DNA from: Sphingomonas sp.
Lineage (GTDB): Bacteria; Pseudomonadota; Alphaproteobacteria; Sphingomonadales; Sphingomonadaceae
Length of the DNA: 64,000 nt
Reading direction: 5' to 3'
NCBI RefSeq assembly: GCF_017745215.1
Contig: NZ_JAGHZV010000001.1
Location: forward strand, 1-64,000
The notes under the pieces were generated by a model. That model was not told the DNA's origin and did no database searches. It worked only from the letters and a program-made list of their open reading frames with translations. Below are positions 30,334 through 41,291 of this stretch, piece by piece (positions within the stretch are counted from its first letter, which is position 1; the number at the start of each line of letters is the position of its first letter). A program made the translations under genes and the position numbers.

Positions 30334-31667
30334 ACATCAGGGTGAGGATGGTTGCCGCCGTCGCGGTGCTCGCGATTTCCGGTACGATGCTGGGCGGGTG
30401 CAGCGTGCTGAAGGGCAGCGGCGCGCGAAAGACGCCGGTGCTCGGCCAGCGCGTGCCGATCCTGGCGTCCGAGAACGACATCGTGCCGGACAAGGTGCTG
30501 GCCGGCAACGACGTGCTGGTGCCCGCGGCCGAAGCGAATGCCGATTGGGGCCAGCCGGGCGGCAACGCCGCCAAGTCGATGGGCCATGTCGCGCTCGGGG
30601 AGTCGCTGAGCCGCGCCTGGACCGTGAACATCCCGGGCAGCAACAAGCGCGAGCGGCTGGCGTCGGCGCCGGTGGTCTCGGGCAACAAGCTGTTCGCGAT
30701 GGACGTCGACGGCAGCGTCCACGCCTTCGCGGCCGACAGCGGCGCGCGGCTGTGGGAAGTGTCGACCGTCAAGGACAAGGAGAACCGGACCGCGCGCTTC
30801 GGCGGCGGCGTGAGCGCCGAGGAAGGCCGCGTCTATGCGACCAACGGCCTGGGCGACGTGGTGGCGCTCGACGCCGCCAACGGCTCCGAGCTGTGGCGCG
30901 CGCGGCCCGGCGGCCCGCTGCGCGGCGCGCCGACGGTGGCCAACGGCAGCGTCTATGCCGTCTCGCAGGACAACCAGCTCTTCGCGCTCGACGCTTCCAA
31001 CGGCACCGTCCAGTGGACCGGCTCGGGCAGCCTCGAATCGCAGGGCGTGTTCGGCGCCGCCGCGCCGGCCGCGGCGCAGGGCACGATCGTCGCGGGCTTC
31101 TCCTCGGGCGAGCTCAACGCCTATCGCTACGAGAACGGCCGTGGCCTCTGGTCCGACGTGCTGTCGCGTTCGAGCATCTCGACCTCGGTGTCGTCGCTGT
31201 CGGACATCGACGCCGAGCCGGTGATCGAGCAGGGTCGCGTCTATGCCGTCGGCCAGGGCGGCCGCATGGTGGCGATGGACATCCTCAGCGGCAACCGCAT
31301 GTGGGAGCAGAACATCGCCGGCATCTCCACCCCCTGGGTGGCGGGCGAGTGGATCTTCGTGGTGACCGACGACGCGCGGCTGATCTGCCTCGCGCGCGGC
31401 AGCGGCAAGGTGCGCTGGATCGCGCAGCTCAAGCATTACAAGAACACCAAGAAATCCAAGGGCCTGATCGAATGGTTCGGCCCGGTGCTTGCCGGCGGGC
31501 GGCTGGTGCTGGTCAATTCGGAAGGGCAGATCGTCTCGGCCTCGGTCGCCGACGGCAGCCTGACCGGCGCGATCGAAGCCAAGGGCGATTTCATGCTGGC
31601 GCCGATCGTGGCGAACAACACGCTCTATCTGCTCGACGAAAAGGGGCAGATCTCGGCCTGGCGCTGA
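30330..31667 (+). CDS. bamB: outer membrane assembly lipoprotein BamB
   Basis: A 445-residue lipoprotein (lipobox LGGC, Cys24) with an eight-bladed PQQ-like beta-propeller: repeated strands such as NKLFAMDVDGSVHAFAADSG and GDVVALDAANGSELWRARPG. Part of the BAM complex that inserts beta-barrel proteins in the outer membrane. It overlaps the TPR gene by four bases and precedes der, the gene order seen in many alphaproteobacteria and in gammaproteobacteria (yfgM-bamB-der). Confidence 0.96.
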   Translation: MNIRVRMVAAVAVLAISGTMLGGCSVLKGSGARKTPVLGQRVPILASENDIVPDKVLAGNDVLVPAAEANADWGQPGGNAAKSMGHVALGESLSRAWTVNIPGSNKRERLASAPVVSGNKLFAMDVDGSVHAFAADSGARLWEVSTVKDKENRTARFGGGVSAEEGRVYATNGLGDVVALDAANGSELWRARPGGPLRGAPTVANGSVYAVSQDNQLFALDASNGTVQWTGSGSLESQGVFGAAAPAAAQGTIVAGFSSGELNAYRYENGRGLWSDVLSRSSISTSVSSLSDIDAEPVIEQGRVYAVGQGGRMVAMDILSGNRMWEQNIAGISTPWVAGEWIFVVTDDARLICLARGSGKVRWIAQLKHYKNTKKSKGLIEWFGPVLAGGRLVLVNSEGQIVSASVADGSLTGAIEAKGDFMLAPIVANNTLYLLDEKGQISAWR

Positions 31668-31692
31668 GAAGCGACCGGTTCGCGCCTAAAGT

Positions 31693-31774
31693 CGTCATCC
31701 CGGCGAAAGCCGGGACCCAGGGCCGCGGGCGACGTCCTGCTTGGCCCTGGGTCCCGGCTTTCGCCGGGATGACG
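31693..31774. repeat. palindromic repeat, family A copy 2
   Basis: 82 bases, between bamB and der, arms nearly identical to copy 1 (5216-5297). The centre reads GCCGCGGGCGACGTCCTGC, resembling copies 1 and 5. Confidence 0.92.
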
Positions 31775-31854
31775 CTTGTTTTGGAGCGTTACCGCGCTAG
31801 AAGCCCGCTCCCTTTCTTTGCCTGCCTTCCCAAACCTCTCTAAGAAGCCTGTCC

Positions 31855-33222
31855 ATGCCCCTGCCCGTTGTCGCCATCATCGGACGCCCGAACGTGGGCA
31901 AGTCGACGCTGTTCAACCGGCTGGTCGGCAAGAGGCTGGCGCTCGTCGACGACACGCCGGGCGTCACCCGCGACCGGCGCGAAGGCGATGCGACGCTGAT
32001 CGGGCTCGACTTCCGCGTGATCGACACCGCCGGCTTCGAGGACGAGGATGCGGCGACGCTCCCCGGGCGGATGCGCCAGCAGACCGAGAGCGCTGTTCGC
32101 GCCGCCGACGTCGCGCTGTTCCTGGTCGACGCGCGTGCCGGCGTGACGCCGCTCGACGAGGAAGTCGCGCGCTGGCTGCGCGCCGCCGACACGCCGGTGG
32201 TGCTCGCCGCCAACAAGGCCGAGGGCCGCGCGGGCGAGGCGGGGGTGATCGAAGCGTCGGCGCTGGGCTTCGGCGATCCGGTGCAGCTTTCCGCCGAGCA
32301 TGGCGAGGGCATGGGCGACCTGTTCGAGGCGCTGCTCCCCTATATCGACCGGCCCGAGGACGAGGCCGGCGAGGAGGAGGAAGAGGCCGAGGGCCCGCTC
32401 AAGCTCGCGATCGTCGGGCGGCCCAATGCAGGCAAGTCGACGCTGATCAACAAGCTGCTGCGCGAGGACCGGCTGATCACCGGCCCCGAGGCAGGGATCA
32501 CGCGCGATTCGATCGCAGTCGACTGGGAGTGGCTCGACGCGAGCGGCGAGCCGCATGCCGTCCGGCTGATCGACACCGCGGGGATGCGCAAGAAGGCCAA
32601 GGTGACCGACAAGCTCGAGAAGCTCTCGGTCGCCGATGCGCTGCGCGCGGTGGACTTCGCCGAAGTGGTGGTGCTGCTGCTCGACGCGACCAAGGGGCTC
32701 GAGGTGCAGGACCTCAAGATCGCCGACCGCGTGCTCCAGGAAGGCCGCGCGCTGGTGATCGCGCTCAACAAATGGGACGTCGCCGAGAATGCGTCGTCGC
32801 TGTTCAACGGGGTCAAGGCGGCGCTGGAGGAAGGGCTGTCGCAGGCCAAGGGCGTGCCGCTGCTGACCGTGTCCGCCTCGACGGGCAAGGGGCTCGACGT
32901 GCTGATGAAGGTCGCGTTCGAGACGCGCGAGGCCTGGTCGCGGCGCATCACCACGGGGCAGCTCAACCGCTGGTTCGAGCGCGCGCTCGAGGCGAACCCG
33001 CCGCCCGCGCCCGGCGGCAAGCGAATCAAGCCGCGCTACGTCACCCAGAACAAGAGCCGGCCGCCGAGCTTCATCCTGTTCGGCACGCGCGTCGACCTGC
33101 TGCCGATGAGCTACCAGCGCTATCTGATCAACGGGTTGCGCAAGGAATTCGGCTTCGGCGCGGTGCCGGTGCGGCTGACGATGCGGCCGTCGCGCAATCC
33201 GTTCGATCGCGACAAGGGCTGA
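31855..33222 (+). CDS. der: ribosome-assembly GTPase Der
   Basis: 455 residues with the two tandem GTPase domains unique to Der (EngA): P-loops GRPNVGKST (about 10-18) and GRPNAGKST (about 190), DTAGF and DTAGM switch II motifs, and NKAE and NKWD specificity motifs. The C-terminal KH-like domain ends [11 protein letters not shown]. It acts in maturation of the 50S subunit. Located behind bamB and a palindromic repeat. Confidence 0.99.
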   Translation: MPLPVVAIIGRPNVGKSTLFNRLVGKRLALVDDTPGVTRDRREGDATLIGLDFRVIDTAGFEDEDAATLPGRMRQQTESAVRAADVALFLVDARAGVTPLDEEVARWLRAADTPVVLAANKAEGRAGEAGVIEASALGFGDPVQLSAEHGEGMGDLFEALLPYIDRPEDEAGEEEEEAEGPLKLAIVGRPNAGKSTLINKLLREDRLITGPEAGITRDSIAVDWEWLDASGEPHAVRLIDTAGMRKKAKVTDKLEKLSVADALRAVDFAEVVVLLLDATKGLEVQDLKIADRVLQEGRALVIALNKWDVAENASSLFNGVKAALEEGLSQAKGVPLLTVSASTGKGLDVLMKVAFETREAWSRRITTGQLNRWFERALEANPPPAPGGKRIKPRYVTQNKSRPPSFILFGTRVDLLPMSYQRYLINGLRKEFGFGAVPVRLTMRPSRNPFDRDKG

Positions 33223-33231
33223 GCGCTGCGC

Positions 33232-33429
33232 GTGGCGCGGATCGACGCCCGCGGGATGCGCTGCCCCTGGCCGGCGATCCGCGCCGCCAAGGCGCTGCGC
33301 GAGCATCCCGGCGAGCCGGTCGAAGTGCTCGCCGACGACCCCGCCGCGGCGCGCGAGCTGGGGCTGCTCGCCGAGCGCATGGGTCGGCGGATCGAGGCGG
33401 ATGATTTCCGCTTTCGCTTGCTTCCCTAG
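33232..33429 (+). CDS. TusA-family sulfurtransferase-like protein
   Basis: A 65-residue protein starting at GTG, nine bases after der. The sulfur-carrier motif is RGMRCPWPAIRAAKAL, with the reactive Cys of the CPxP signature (here CPWP). TusA-like proteins pass persulfide sulfur for tRNA thiolation or to other sulfur pathways; which one is served here is unclear. The fold region VEVLADDPAAARELG fits the family. Confidence 0.88.
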   Translation: MARIDARGMRCPWPAIRAAKALREHPGEPVEVLADDPAAARELGLLAERMGRRIEADDFRFRLLP

Positions 33430-33502
33430 GGCGCCCGTCAACTGAGCGTTTACTTTCCGGGATTAGGTTTTTGCCCATACCTCCAGGAGGTTGGAGCAGG
33501 CT

Positions 33503-33919
33503 ATGCAGTTGGGACAGGAGAGCGGGCCGCTGATCAATTGGCGTGCCTTCTCACAAGCCCGGACCGAACTCGGCGCCAATTTCGCGCGCATCCTCAGCTA
33601 TTTCCGCGAGGATGGCGTGAAGTCGGTCGAGCAGATCGAAGCGGCGATGCGCGCGCATAATTCGGCGGCGCTGGTCCTCCCCGCGCATACGCTGAAGGGC
33701 GAATCGCGCCAGTTCGGCGCGGACCCGCTCGCCGACCTCGCCGAGCAGATCGAAGTGACTGCGCGCACCTGCGTCGAGCGCCAGGACACGCCCGAGAGCG
33801 CGCTGGCCTATGTCGCGCAGCTGCGCCCGCTGTTCGAGGAAACGCTCCGCCTGATCGACCGCGAGACCAACCCGCTGGTCGAGCGCCGTCCCCAGTTCGG
33901 CCGGCGCCCGGCGGCCTGA
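33503..33919 (+). CDS. histidine phosphotransfer (Hpt) domain protein
   Basis: A 138-residue cytoplasmic four-helix bundle. The phosphorylated His is in the motif AHTLKGESRQFGA, as in ChpT/ArcB-type Hpt domains; C-terminal residues (ERRPQFGRRPAA) look disordered. It would carry phosphate between response regulators of a phosphorelay; no kinase is nearby. Start: ATG 33503 preceded by GGAG, while a TTG at 33491 directly follows AGGAGG and is too close. Confidence 0.9.
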   Translation: MQLGQESGPLINWRAFSQARTELGANFARILSYFREDGVKSVEQIEAAMRAHNSAALVLPAHTLKGESRQFGADPLADLAEQIEVTARTCVERQDTPESALAYVAQLRPLFEETLRLIDRETNPLVERRPQFGRRPAA

Positions 33920-33945
33920 GGGGCCGGGGGCCTGCTTATCACACA

Positions 33946-34025
33946 GTCATCCCGGCGAAAGCCGGGACACAGGGCATCACGCAACGTCGCTCGTGACCCT
34001 GGATCACGGCTTTCGCCGGGATGAC
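33946..34025. repeat. palindromic repeat, family A copy 3
   Basis: About 80 bases with the family A arms, more diverged (GACACAGGGC and GACCCTGGATCACGGC) than the other copies. It lies between convergent hpt-like and bfr genes and may act as a two-way transcription end. Confidence 0.88.
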
Positions 34026-34065
34026 CGTTGTGAATGGCTGAGACGCGGTCGGCGGATCGAGCGCC

Positions 34066-34548
34066 TCAATCCTCTTCCTGCGCCTTGGAGTTCAGCTGGA
34101 TGTAGTTCTGCACGCCCATGCGAGCGATCATCTCGAACTGCTTCTCGAGCGTGTCGACATGCTCCTCCTCGCTCTCGAGGATGTCGCTGAACAAGTCGCG
34201 CGAGCCATAGTCGCGGACCTTCTCGCAATATTCGATCGCGTCGCGCAGCACGACGATCGCTTCCATCTCGAGCTCCAGATCGGCGCGGAGCACTTCCTCG
34301 ACCGTTTCGCCCACACGAAGGCGCCCGAGCAGCTGGAAATTGGGCAGCCCTTCGAGGAACAGGATGCGGTCGGCCAGGCGGTCCGCGTGCTTCATCTCGT
34401 CGATCGATTCGTGGCGCTCGAACTCGGCGAGCTTCTTGAGGCCCCAATTGTCGAGCATGCGGTAGTGCAACCAATATTGGTTGATCGCGGTCAGCTCGTT
34501 CTTGAGCACCTCGTTGAGATAGTCGAGAACGCGGACATCGCCCTTCAT
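34066..34548 (-). CDS. bfr: bacterioferritin
   Basis: 160 residues, a four-helix ferritin. The heme ligand Met52 (IDEMKHADR) and diiron ligands Glu18, Glu51, His54, Glu94, Glu127 and His130 are at the same residue numbers as in E. coli Bfr. It stores iron as a mineral shell, and releases it with the help of Bfd, encoded just upstream. Confidence 0.97.
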   Translation of the reverse strand: MKGDVRVLDYLNEVLKNELTAINQYWLHYRMLDNWGLKKLAEFERHESIDEMKHADRLADRILFLEGLPNFQLLGRLRVGETVEEVLRADLELEMEAIVVLRDAIEYCEKVRDYGSRDLFSDILESEEEHVDTLEKQFEMIARMGVQNYIQLNSKAQEED

Positions 34549-34605
34549 GATCGCTGGCCCCTCATCGCTTGAAGGGGCGGAGTCTAGGCGCGAACGGACG
34601 GTAGG

Positions 34606-34646
34606 AACAGCCTGAAAATGGCTGATTTCTGCGGTTTTCAGCTGTT
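34606..34646. repeat. near-perfect dyad between bfd and bfr
   Basis: AACAGCCTGAAAA (34606-34618) and TTTTCAGCTGTT (34635-34646) pair with a single bulged base around a 16-base loop. Located in the gap between the two co-directional iron genes; it could end the bfd message or be a binding site. No T run follows it. Confidence 0.55.
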
Positions 34647-34653
34647 GCGAATG

Positions 34654-34824
34654 CTAGGCAGCAGCGCGTTCCTGGGCGATGATCTCGCGCGCGAACGGCA
34701 CGCACTGGCCGCACTTCGCACGCCGCCCGAGCGCTGAATAGGCCTGGCAGGCGCTCTCGGCACCGTCACGTGCCGCCTGCCGGACCTCGCTCTCCCGAAT
34801 TGCATTGCAAACGCAAACGACCAT
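34654..34824 (-). CDS. bfd: bacterioferritin-associated ferredoxin
   Basis: A 56-residue [2Fe-2S] protein. It begins MVVCVCNAIRESEVRQAARDG and has Cys4, Cys6, Cys38 and Cys41 (C-x-C and the AKCGQCVP motif), exactly the Bfd/BFD-like cluster ligands. It delivers electrons to bacterioferritin so that stored iron can be released. It precedes bfr on the same strand, and two Fur-like boxes stand upstream. Confidence 0.95.
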   Translation of the reverse strand: MVVCVCNAIRESEVRQAARDGAESACQAYSALGRRAKCGQCVPFAREIIAQERAAA

Positions 34825-34859
34825 GGATTCCTCGCTCTATGCAAGCCCTAATGGCGCTA

Positions 34860-34899
34860 TTGAGAGTGATTCGCAAGGGATATTGAGAGGCACTCGCAA
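34860..34899 (-). promoter_or_regulatory. two tandem Fur-box-like dyads upstream of bfd
   Basis: On the minus strand TTGCGAATCACTCTCAA (34876-34860) and TTGCGAGTGCCTCTCAA (34899-34883) share the ends TTGCGA and TCTCAA, an interrupted dyad that resembles the alphaproteobacterial Fur box. They are spaced 23 bases, start to start, and lie 36-75 bases upstream of the bfd ATG. Iron-dependent repression by Fur is the likely meaning. Confidence 0.7.
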
Positions 34900-34969
34900 T
34901 CCCGCCTCGTCCCCGCGAGGGACGGTTCACCTCTCGACAGGATCATCGCGCGCAGCCTAGCCTCGCGCG

Positions 34970-35602
34970 ATGATCCTGCCGATGCTCCTGCTGGCGCTTG
35001 CCGCGGACTGCCCTGCCGAAGACCCGACCGGAGCGATCCCCGGCGATGCCGAGAATTATCCGGTCACCGAGCCGGTCGAACCCGGCTGGTGCCGGGAGGG
35101 GATCGATCTTTACGCGGCAACCGGCCCGCGATCGACGCCGCTGGCCAAGCTCGAGGTGGTCAACGAGGGCGGCGAGCGCGCCTCCAACTGGTACCAGCCC
35201 GAGCCGTGGCAGGCGCCCGCCGGCTGGGTGCCGCTTGCGACGCGCGAAGCGCGCGCGCCCGACAATGGCGCCTTCCACGACATCCTCATCCAATATCATC
35301 AAGGTTGGGTGGAAGTGACGCCCAACCCGGCATGGCGTGTCGGCAACGCCGTCTGCTCGACCGAGACGGGCCCCACCTATGCCTATCGCACCGATCCCGC
35401 TGCCGAGCTGGAAGCGGTACGGCGCGAGGCGGCCGTCCGGCTTGGCGATCCGCCGACGGCCGATCCCGCGACGCCTTGCGTCACGGTGATCCGCGACGGC
35501 GAAGGCGGCTATCGGCTGCGCTTCCACGATTCGCAGGGCCGAAGCGCGGAGGACGTCGACGATTTCTACGAGGGCGCGGAGGTGCGCATCGTCCCGCGAT
35601 AG
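34970..35602 (+). CDS. exported protein of unknown function
   Basis: A 210-residue protein with a short signal peptide (MILPMLLLALAA) and four cysteines in the mature part (ADCPAED, GWCREG, NAVCSTE, ATPCVTV), probably two disulfides. Contents such as SNWYQPEPWQAPAGWVPLAT and VEVTPNPAWRVG are rich in Trp and Pro. I do not recognise the family. The stop lies seven bases from the convergent DUF418 gene. Confidence 0.75.
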   Translation: MILPMLLLALAADCPAEDPTGAIPGDAENYPVTEPVEPGWCREGIDLYAATGPRSTPLAKLEVVNEGGERASNWYQPEPWQAPAGWVPLATREARAPDNGAFHDILIQYHQGWVEVTPNPAWRVGNAVCSTETGPTYAYRTDPAAELEAVRREAAVRLGDPPTADPATPCVTVIRDGEGGYRLRFHDSQGRSAEDVDDFYEGAEVRIVPR

Positions 35603-35609
35603 GCCCGGC

Positions 35610-36824
35610 TCAGGCGGCGCCGCGGATCGGCTGGAGCCGGGCGCGGGCGAGGCTGCGCCAGAGCCATTCGAGCGGGCCGTAGCGGAAGCGCGCGAGCCAG
35701 GGCTTGGACCAGAGCAGGATCGCCGTCCAGACGAGCGGCACGACCAGGTAGAGCTGGGCACGGCTCAGATGGCCGAACCAGCCGAGGCCATAGCCGTAGA
35801 AGAGCGTCGTGCAGATCACGCTGGTCGCGAGATAGTTGGTGAAGGCCATCCGCCCCGCCGCGGCGAGGCGCAGCGTGAGCGCGCCGCCGGGCCGCGCGAG
35901 CAGCAGGATCAGGCAGGCCCAGCCGAAGATCATCAGCGGCCGCACCAGCGCCTCGAGCAGCAGCACGACGATCGCGACCGGGAGCAGCGCGAATTGCGCG
36001 GCGATCAGCCAGGCGGCCATCGCGGCGGTGAGCGGCAGGCCGATGCCGAAGCCGAGCTTGAGCCCCCGGCGATAGGCGCCGCGCACCCACTCGCCGCTCG
36101 CAAAGCCGCTGCGCAGCGCCGCCATGCCGAAGCACATGTAGGCCAGCGTCTCGGCGCCGGCGTTGGCGAGGAGGCGGATCGGGATGTCCCAGTCGGTCAG
36201 GCGGTCGGCGAGGATCGCTGGATAGGTGCCGCGGTACAGCGCGAGCTCCTGCGCGATCGCGGCGGGGGTGGGCGTGCCGAGGTAGCGGTTCCATTCGGCG
36301 AGCGCGGGCGCGGCCCGGGGTCCGGGGTCGGCGAGCGCCTCCGCGATGCCATAGGGCGTCGCGGCGGCGGCGAAGGCCGAGACGAGCACCAGCGCGATGC
36401 CGAGCGCGAGCAGCCGCTCGGGTTCCATCCGGCGGCATGCCCAAGCGATCATGCCGACGAGCGCGTAGAGCGCGAGGATGTCGCCGCGCCAGATGAGGAG
36501 CAGGTGGAGGTAGCCGAAGGCGAGCAGCCAGAGCATTCGCGCGAAATGGGTGCGTGCGGCGCTGCGCCCCTCGGCCTCGGCGCGCTCGATGACGAGCAGC
36601 ATCGACGCGCCGAACAGGCAGGAGAAGAGCCCGCGCATCTTGCCGTCGAAGAGCAGGAAGTTGACCAGCCACACCGCGAGGTCGGCGCCGTGCCAGCCGC
36701 CATAGGCGCGCGGGTTGGTATAGGCCGCCTGGGGCATGGCGAAGTCGACGATGTTGAGGAGCAGGATGCCGAGCACCGCCACGCCGCGGACGATGTCGAG
36801 CGTGGGGATACGGGCGGCGGACAT
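35610..36824 (-). CDS. DUF418-type integral membrane protein
   Basis: A 404-residue membrane protein with about ten helices. It starts with the acyltransferase-like SAARIPTLDIVRGVAVLGILLLNI motif and has the C-terminal DUF418 region with TNYLATSVICTTLFYGYGLG and the W/P-rich end WLWRSLARARLQPIRG. Related proteins in other bacteria (YeiB) are uncharacterised. The Met at 36824 fits family N termini; one ten codons upstream (36854) cannot be excluded because neither has a clear ribosome site. Confidence 0.88.
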   Translation of the reverse strand: MSAARIPTLDIVRGVAVLGILLLNIVDFAMPQAAYTNPRAYGGWHGADLAVWLVNFLLFDGKMRGLFSCLFGASMLLVIERAEAEGRSAARTHFARMLWLLAFGYLHLLLIWRGDILALYALVGMIAWACRRMEPERLLALGIALVLVSAFAAAATPYGIAEALADPGPRAAPALAEWNRYLGTPTPAAIAQELALYRGTYPAILADRLTDWDIPIRLLANAGAETLAYMCFGMAALRSGFASGEWVRGAYRRGLKLGFGIGLPLTAAMAAWLIAAQFALLPVAIVVLLLEALVRPLMIFGWACLILLLARPGGALTLRLAAAGRMAFTNYLATSVICTTLFYGYGLGWFGHLSRAQLYLVVPLVWTAILLWSKPWLARFRYGPLEWLWRSLARARLQPIRGAA

Positions 36825-36863
36825 TGGCGCTGGTCTAGGGGAGAATGGAGGCATTGCTCAACT

Positions 36864-37000
36864 CGTCATCCGGCGAGGGCCGGGGCCCAGGGCATCCTCA
36901 TCGACTGTTCCTCGTCGTGCTGAACGTGTTTCAGTATCCAATCCACCTCTTGGCGGCATCGCTGGTGGAGCGTTGGACCCGGAAGCAAGGGCGTGTCATC
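36864..37000. repeat. degenerate repeat cluster upstream of the DUF418 gene
   Basis: 36864-36899 is a decayed half copy of family A (CGTCATCCGGCGAGGGCC, then GGGCCCAGGGC). Behind it 36910-36945 reads TCGTGCTGAACGTGTTTCAG, which I recall as a separate sphingomonad repeat, but no second copy is in this window. Neither encodes a believable protein. Confidence 0.45.
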
Positions 37001-37031
37001 AATCGCCGAACGGGTTTCGGCATTCCTGCAC

Positions 37032-37113
37032 CGTCGTCCCGGCGAAAGCCGGGACCCAGGGTTACGGAGGGCATCGCTCGCGGCCCTGGGTCCCGGCTTC
37101 CGCCGGGATGACG
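37032..37113. repeat. palindromic repeat, family A copy 4
   Basis: 82 bases, arms as in copy 1 with a few changes (GTCGTCCCGGCGAAAGCCGG and GGCTTCCGCCGGGATGACG), just past the end of the membrane gene at 37122. Confidence 0.92.
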
Positions 37114-37121
37114 GCTCCGGA

Positions 37122-37568
37122 CTACCGCTTCGAGACCCAGCCGATCGTCAGGCCGACCAGCACGACATGCGCGAAGAGCTGGAGGAGGATCTCGACCGGA
37201 TTGGGGCTGGGGAAGGGCGCGCCGAAGCGCAGCGGCAGGACGAGGCCATACATCACCAGCCACAGGATCACGCCGTAGATCGCGCCGCCGACCAGGCTGT
37301 GCGCCCGGAGCCAGCTGCTGCGCTCGCGGACGAACATGAACACTGCCGCCATCACGCCCATGATCGCGAAATGGACGACGAGGCCGACCACCGAACCGAG
37401 GTCGCCCCATTTGCTCGCGCCCGGAAAAGGCCCGCTGGCGACGCTGCGCAGCATCTCGGCGACCGCGCGGCCCTTGGCGTTCGCGGTGATCGCCGCCATG
37501 CCGATATCGAGCAGCCCCGCCGCCGCCGTGGCGTAGGAAATCCGCTTGCCGATGCTCCAGTTGTTCAT
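37122..37568 (-). CDS. conserved four-helix membrane protein
   Basis: A 148-residue integral membrane protein. Four hydrophobic segments flank conserved-looking loops: KWGDLGSVVGLVVHFAIMG and YGLVLPLRFGAPFP. The layout is reminiscent of YagU/DUF1440 proteins, but I do not assign it firmly. Start 37568 has GGGGAG. Its neighbour, a nitroreductase, ends 30 bases upstream, suggesting co-transcription. Confidence 0.75.
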   Translation of the reverse strand: MNNWSIGKRISYATAAAGLLDIGMAAITANAKGRAVAEMLRSVASGPFPGASKWGDLGSVVGLVVHFAIMGVMAAVFMFVRERSSWLRAHSLVGGAIYGVILWLVMYGLVLPLRFGAPFPSPNPVEILLQLFAHVVLVGLTIGWVSKR

Positions 37569-37598
37569 CGTCTCGCTCCCCAACCTTCGGCGGCCAGC

Positions 37599-38279
37599 TT
37601 AGAGCCAGCTGAGGATCTGCTCCAGCGGCTTCTTGCGCATCGCATGTTCGGGGATGACCGCCTCGGGTGCGGCATGGCCGGCGATCACGAGCATCACCGG
37701 GCGCTCGTCGTCGGGGCGGCGGCAGAGGCGGTTGAGGAACTTCATCGGGTTGGGCGTATGGGTGAGCGTCGCGACGCCCGCCTCATGGAGCGCGGCGAGC
37801 AGCAGCCCGCAGGCGATGCACACACTCTCGAGGACGTAATAATTCTGCGCCGCCGCGGCCGGATCGAGCCCGCCGCGGCGCTGCGCGAAGGCGGCGATCA
37901 CCCAGGGCGCGTCCTCGAGATAGGGCTTGTCGGGGCCCGTCCCGAGCGGCGCGAGCGCGCGCAGCCATTCCTCGCCGGCGCGGCCGCCGTAGAAGCGGCG
38001 CTCCTCCTCCTCGGCGGCGACGCGCAACGCGGCCTTGGCCTCGGGGGTGGAGAGCACCGCGAAATGCCAGGGCTGGTGGTTGGCGCCACTCGGCGCGCTG
38101 CCCGCGGCGCGGATCGCCGCCTCGATCACGCCCTGCGGCACCGGATCGGACAGGAAAGCGCGGCAGCTGCGCCGCATCGCCATCCGCGTCGCAAAGGCCT
38201 GGGCGCGGACGATGCGCTCCTCGTCGGCCAGCGGCGGATAGGGCTGCCAGGGAAGCGCAGGCGCTTCGGGATCGCTCAC
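37599..38279 (-). CDS. nitroreductase family protein
   Basis: A 226-residue FMN enzyme. FMN-binding residues are in RRSCRAFLSDPVP and APSGANHQPWHFAVL; the C-terminal half has ACGLLLAALHEAGVATLTHTPNP. The composition is closer to the iodotyrosine-dehalogenase-like branch than to NfsB. It reduces nitro, quinone or halo compounds with NAD(P)H; substrate unknown. GTG start overlapping the upstream gene by four bases. Confidence 0.92.
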   Translation of the reverse strand: MSDPEAPALPWQPYPPLADEERIVRAQAFATRMAMRRSCRAFLSDPVPQGVIEAAIRAAGSAPSGANHQPWHFAVLSTPEAKAALRVAAEEEERRFYGGRAGEEWLRALAPLGTGPDKPYLEDAPWVIAAFAQRRGGLDPAAAAQNYYVLESVCIACGLLLAALHEAGVATLTHTPNPMKFLNRLCRRPDDERPVMLVIAGHAAPEAVIPEHAMRKKPLEQILSWL

Positions 38280-38683
38280 CGAAGCTCCTTGCGGATCACC
38301 AGCTTGAGACCGGACCAGATGTCGTCGACCGCGCAGACCTTGACGTCGACGAGCCCCGTCGGGAGCGCGACTTCGCGGATCACGTCCTCGGTGATGTCGG
38401 TTTCGACCCTGGACGCCTTCTTGGGCCAGGAGACCCAGATGAAGCCGTTGGGTGCGATCAGCCGGTGCAGCGCCTGGACCTCGCGCTCGAGGTCGGCGCG
38501 CGCAGTGACGAAGATGTGCGCGGCCTGGAGCCCGTCCGACGCGCTCGCCTGCTCGTCGACGTTGAGCCCGACGGGATCGATCTCGGCGTGGACGCTCTCG
38601 GGCATGTGGTGGAACCAGACGCGCATGCCGCGCTCGAAGCCGAGCTTCGCGGCGAGGGGAGTTCCCGAATAGCCTGCAGTCAT
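38276..38683 (-). CDS. DUF3052 domain protein
   Basis: A 135-residue protein, MTAGYSGTPLAAKLGFERG at the start and a Rossmann-like core (LQAAHIFVTARADLEREV, GFIWVSWPKKAS, CAVDDIWSGLKLV). DUF3052 proteins are uncharacterised; the fold resembles a small methyltransferase-like domain without a cofactor loop. First gene of an operon with the nitroreductase. GGAGGG precedes the start. Confidence 0.88.
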   Translation of the reverse strand: MTAGYSGTPLAAKLGFERGMRVWFHHMPESVHAEIDPVGLNVDEQASASDGLQAAHIFVTARADLEREVQALHRLIAPNGFIWVSWPKKASRVETDITEDVIREVALPTGLVDVKVCAVDDIWSGLKLVIRKELR

Positions 38684-38753
38684 GCCGTCCCTCCGAGCAG
38701 CAGTTTAGCGGCGCGCACGCCTGCCTTCCAGCAAGTACAAGTCCGTAGCTACG

Positions 38754-38767
38754 TTGATTTGGATCAG
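38754..38767 (-). promoter_or_regulatory. FNR/FixK-like box upstream of the DUF3052-nitroreductase operon
   Basis: TTGATTTGGATCAG matches the FNR/CRP-type consensus TTGAT-N4-ATCAA at nine of ten positions. It lies 71 bases upstream of the operon start. No clear -10 hexamer was found at the expected place, so activation is only a possibility. Confidence 0.4.
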
Positions 38768-38845
38768 GCGGACGCCATCAAACCCAGACCGCCAGCCTGA
38801 CGTTGAGCCTGTTATCATTTGCGAGACAGGATTTCCTCCTCCAAG

Positions 38846-38927
38846 CGTCATCCCGGCGAAAGCCGGGACCCAGGGCCGCGAGCGACGTCCTCTGTAACCC
38901 TGGGTCCCGGCTTTCGCCGGGATGACG
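38846..38927. repeat. palindromic repeat, family A copy 5
   Basis: 82 bases with arms nearly identical to copy 1, between the DUF3052 operon and purL. It takes up part of a 316-base gap (38684-38999). Confidence 0.92.
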
Positions 38928-38999
38928 GCTGAAGGGGAGGCGTTCTCCAACGGATGACAGGCCCTTGTTCCAGGGGTCATGCCGTACGTTGGAAGCGGT

Positions 39000-41213
<2,214 letters not shown>

Positions 41214-41291
41214 GGCCCGTGCCCTTAGCGAGGCAGGCGCGGAGGGGCTAGTCCCGGTGACCCCGGCATGGATTCTTGCTAGGCTGGTGCG

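Noticed and set aside
34638..34844. 68-codon minus-strand frame beside bfd
   Set aside because: Another frame of the same DNA gives an exact Bfd protein with four cysteines.
38705..38980. 91-codon frame in the gap before purL
   Set aside because: Most of it is family A repeat translated; no support as a gene.
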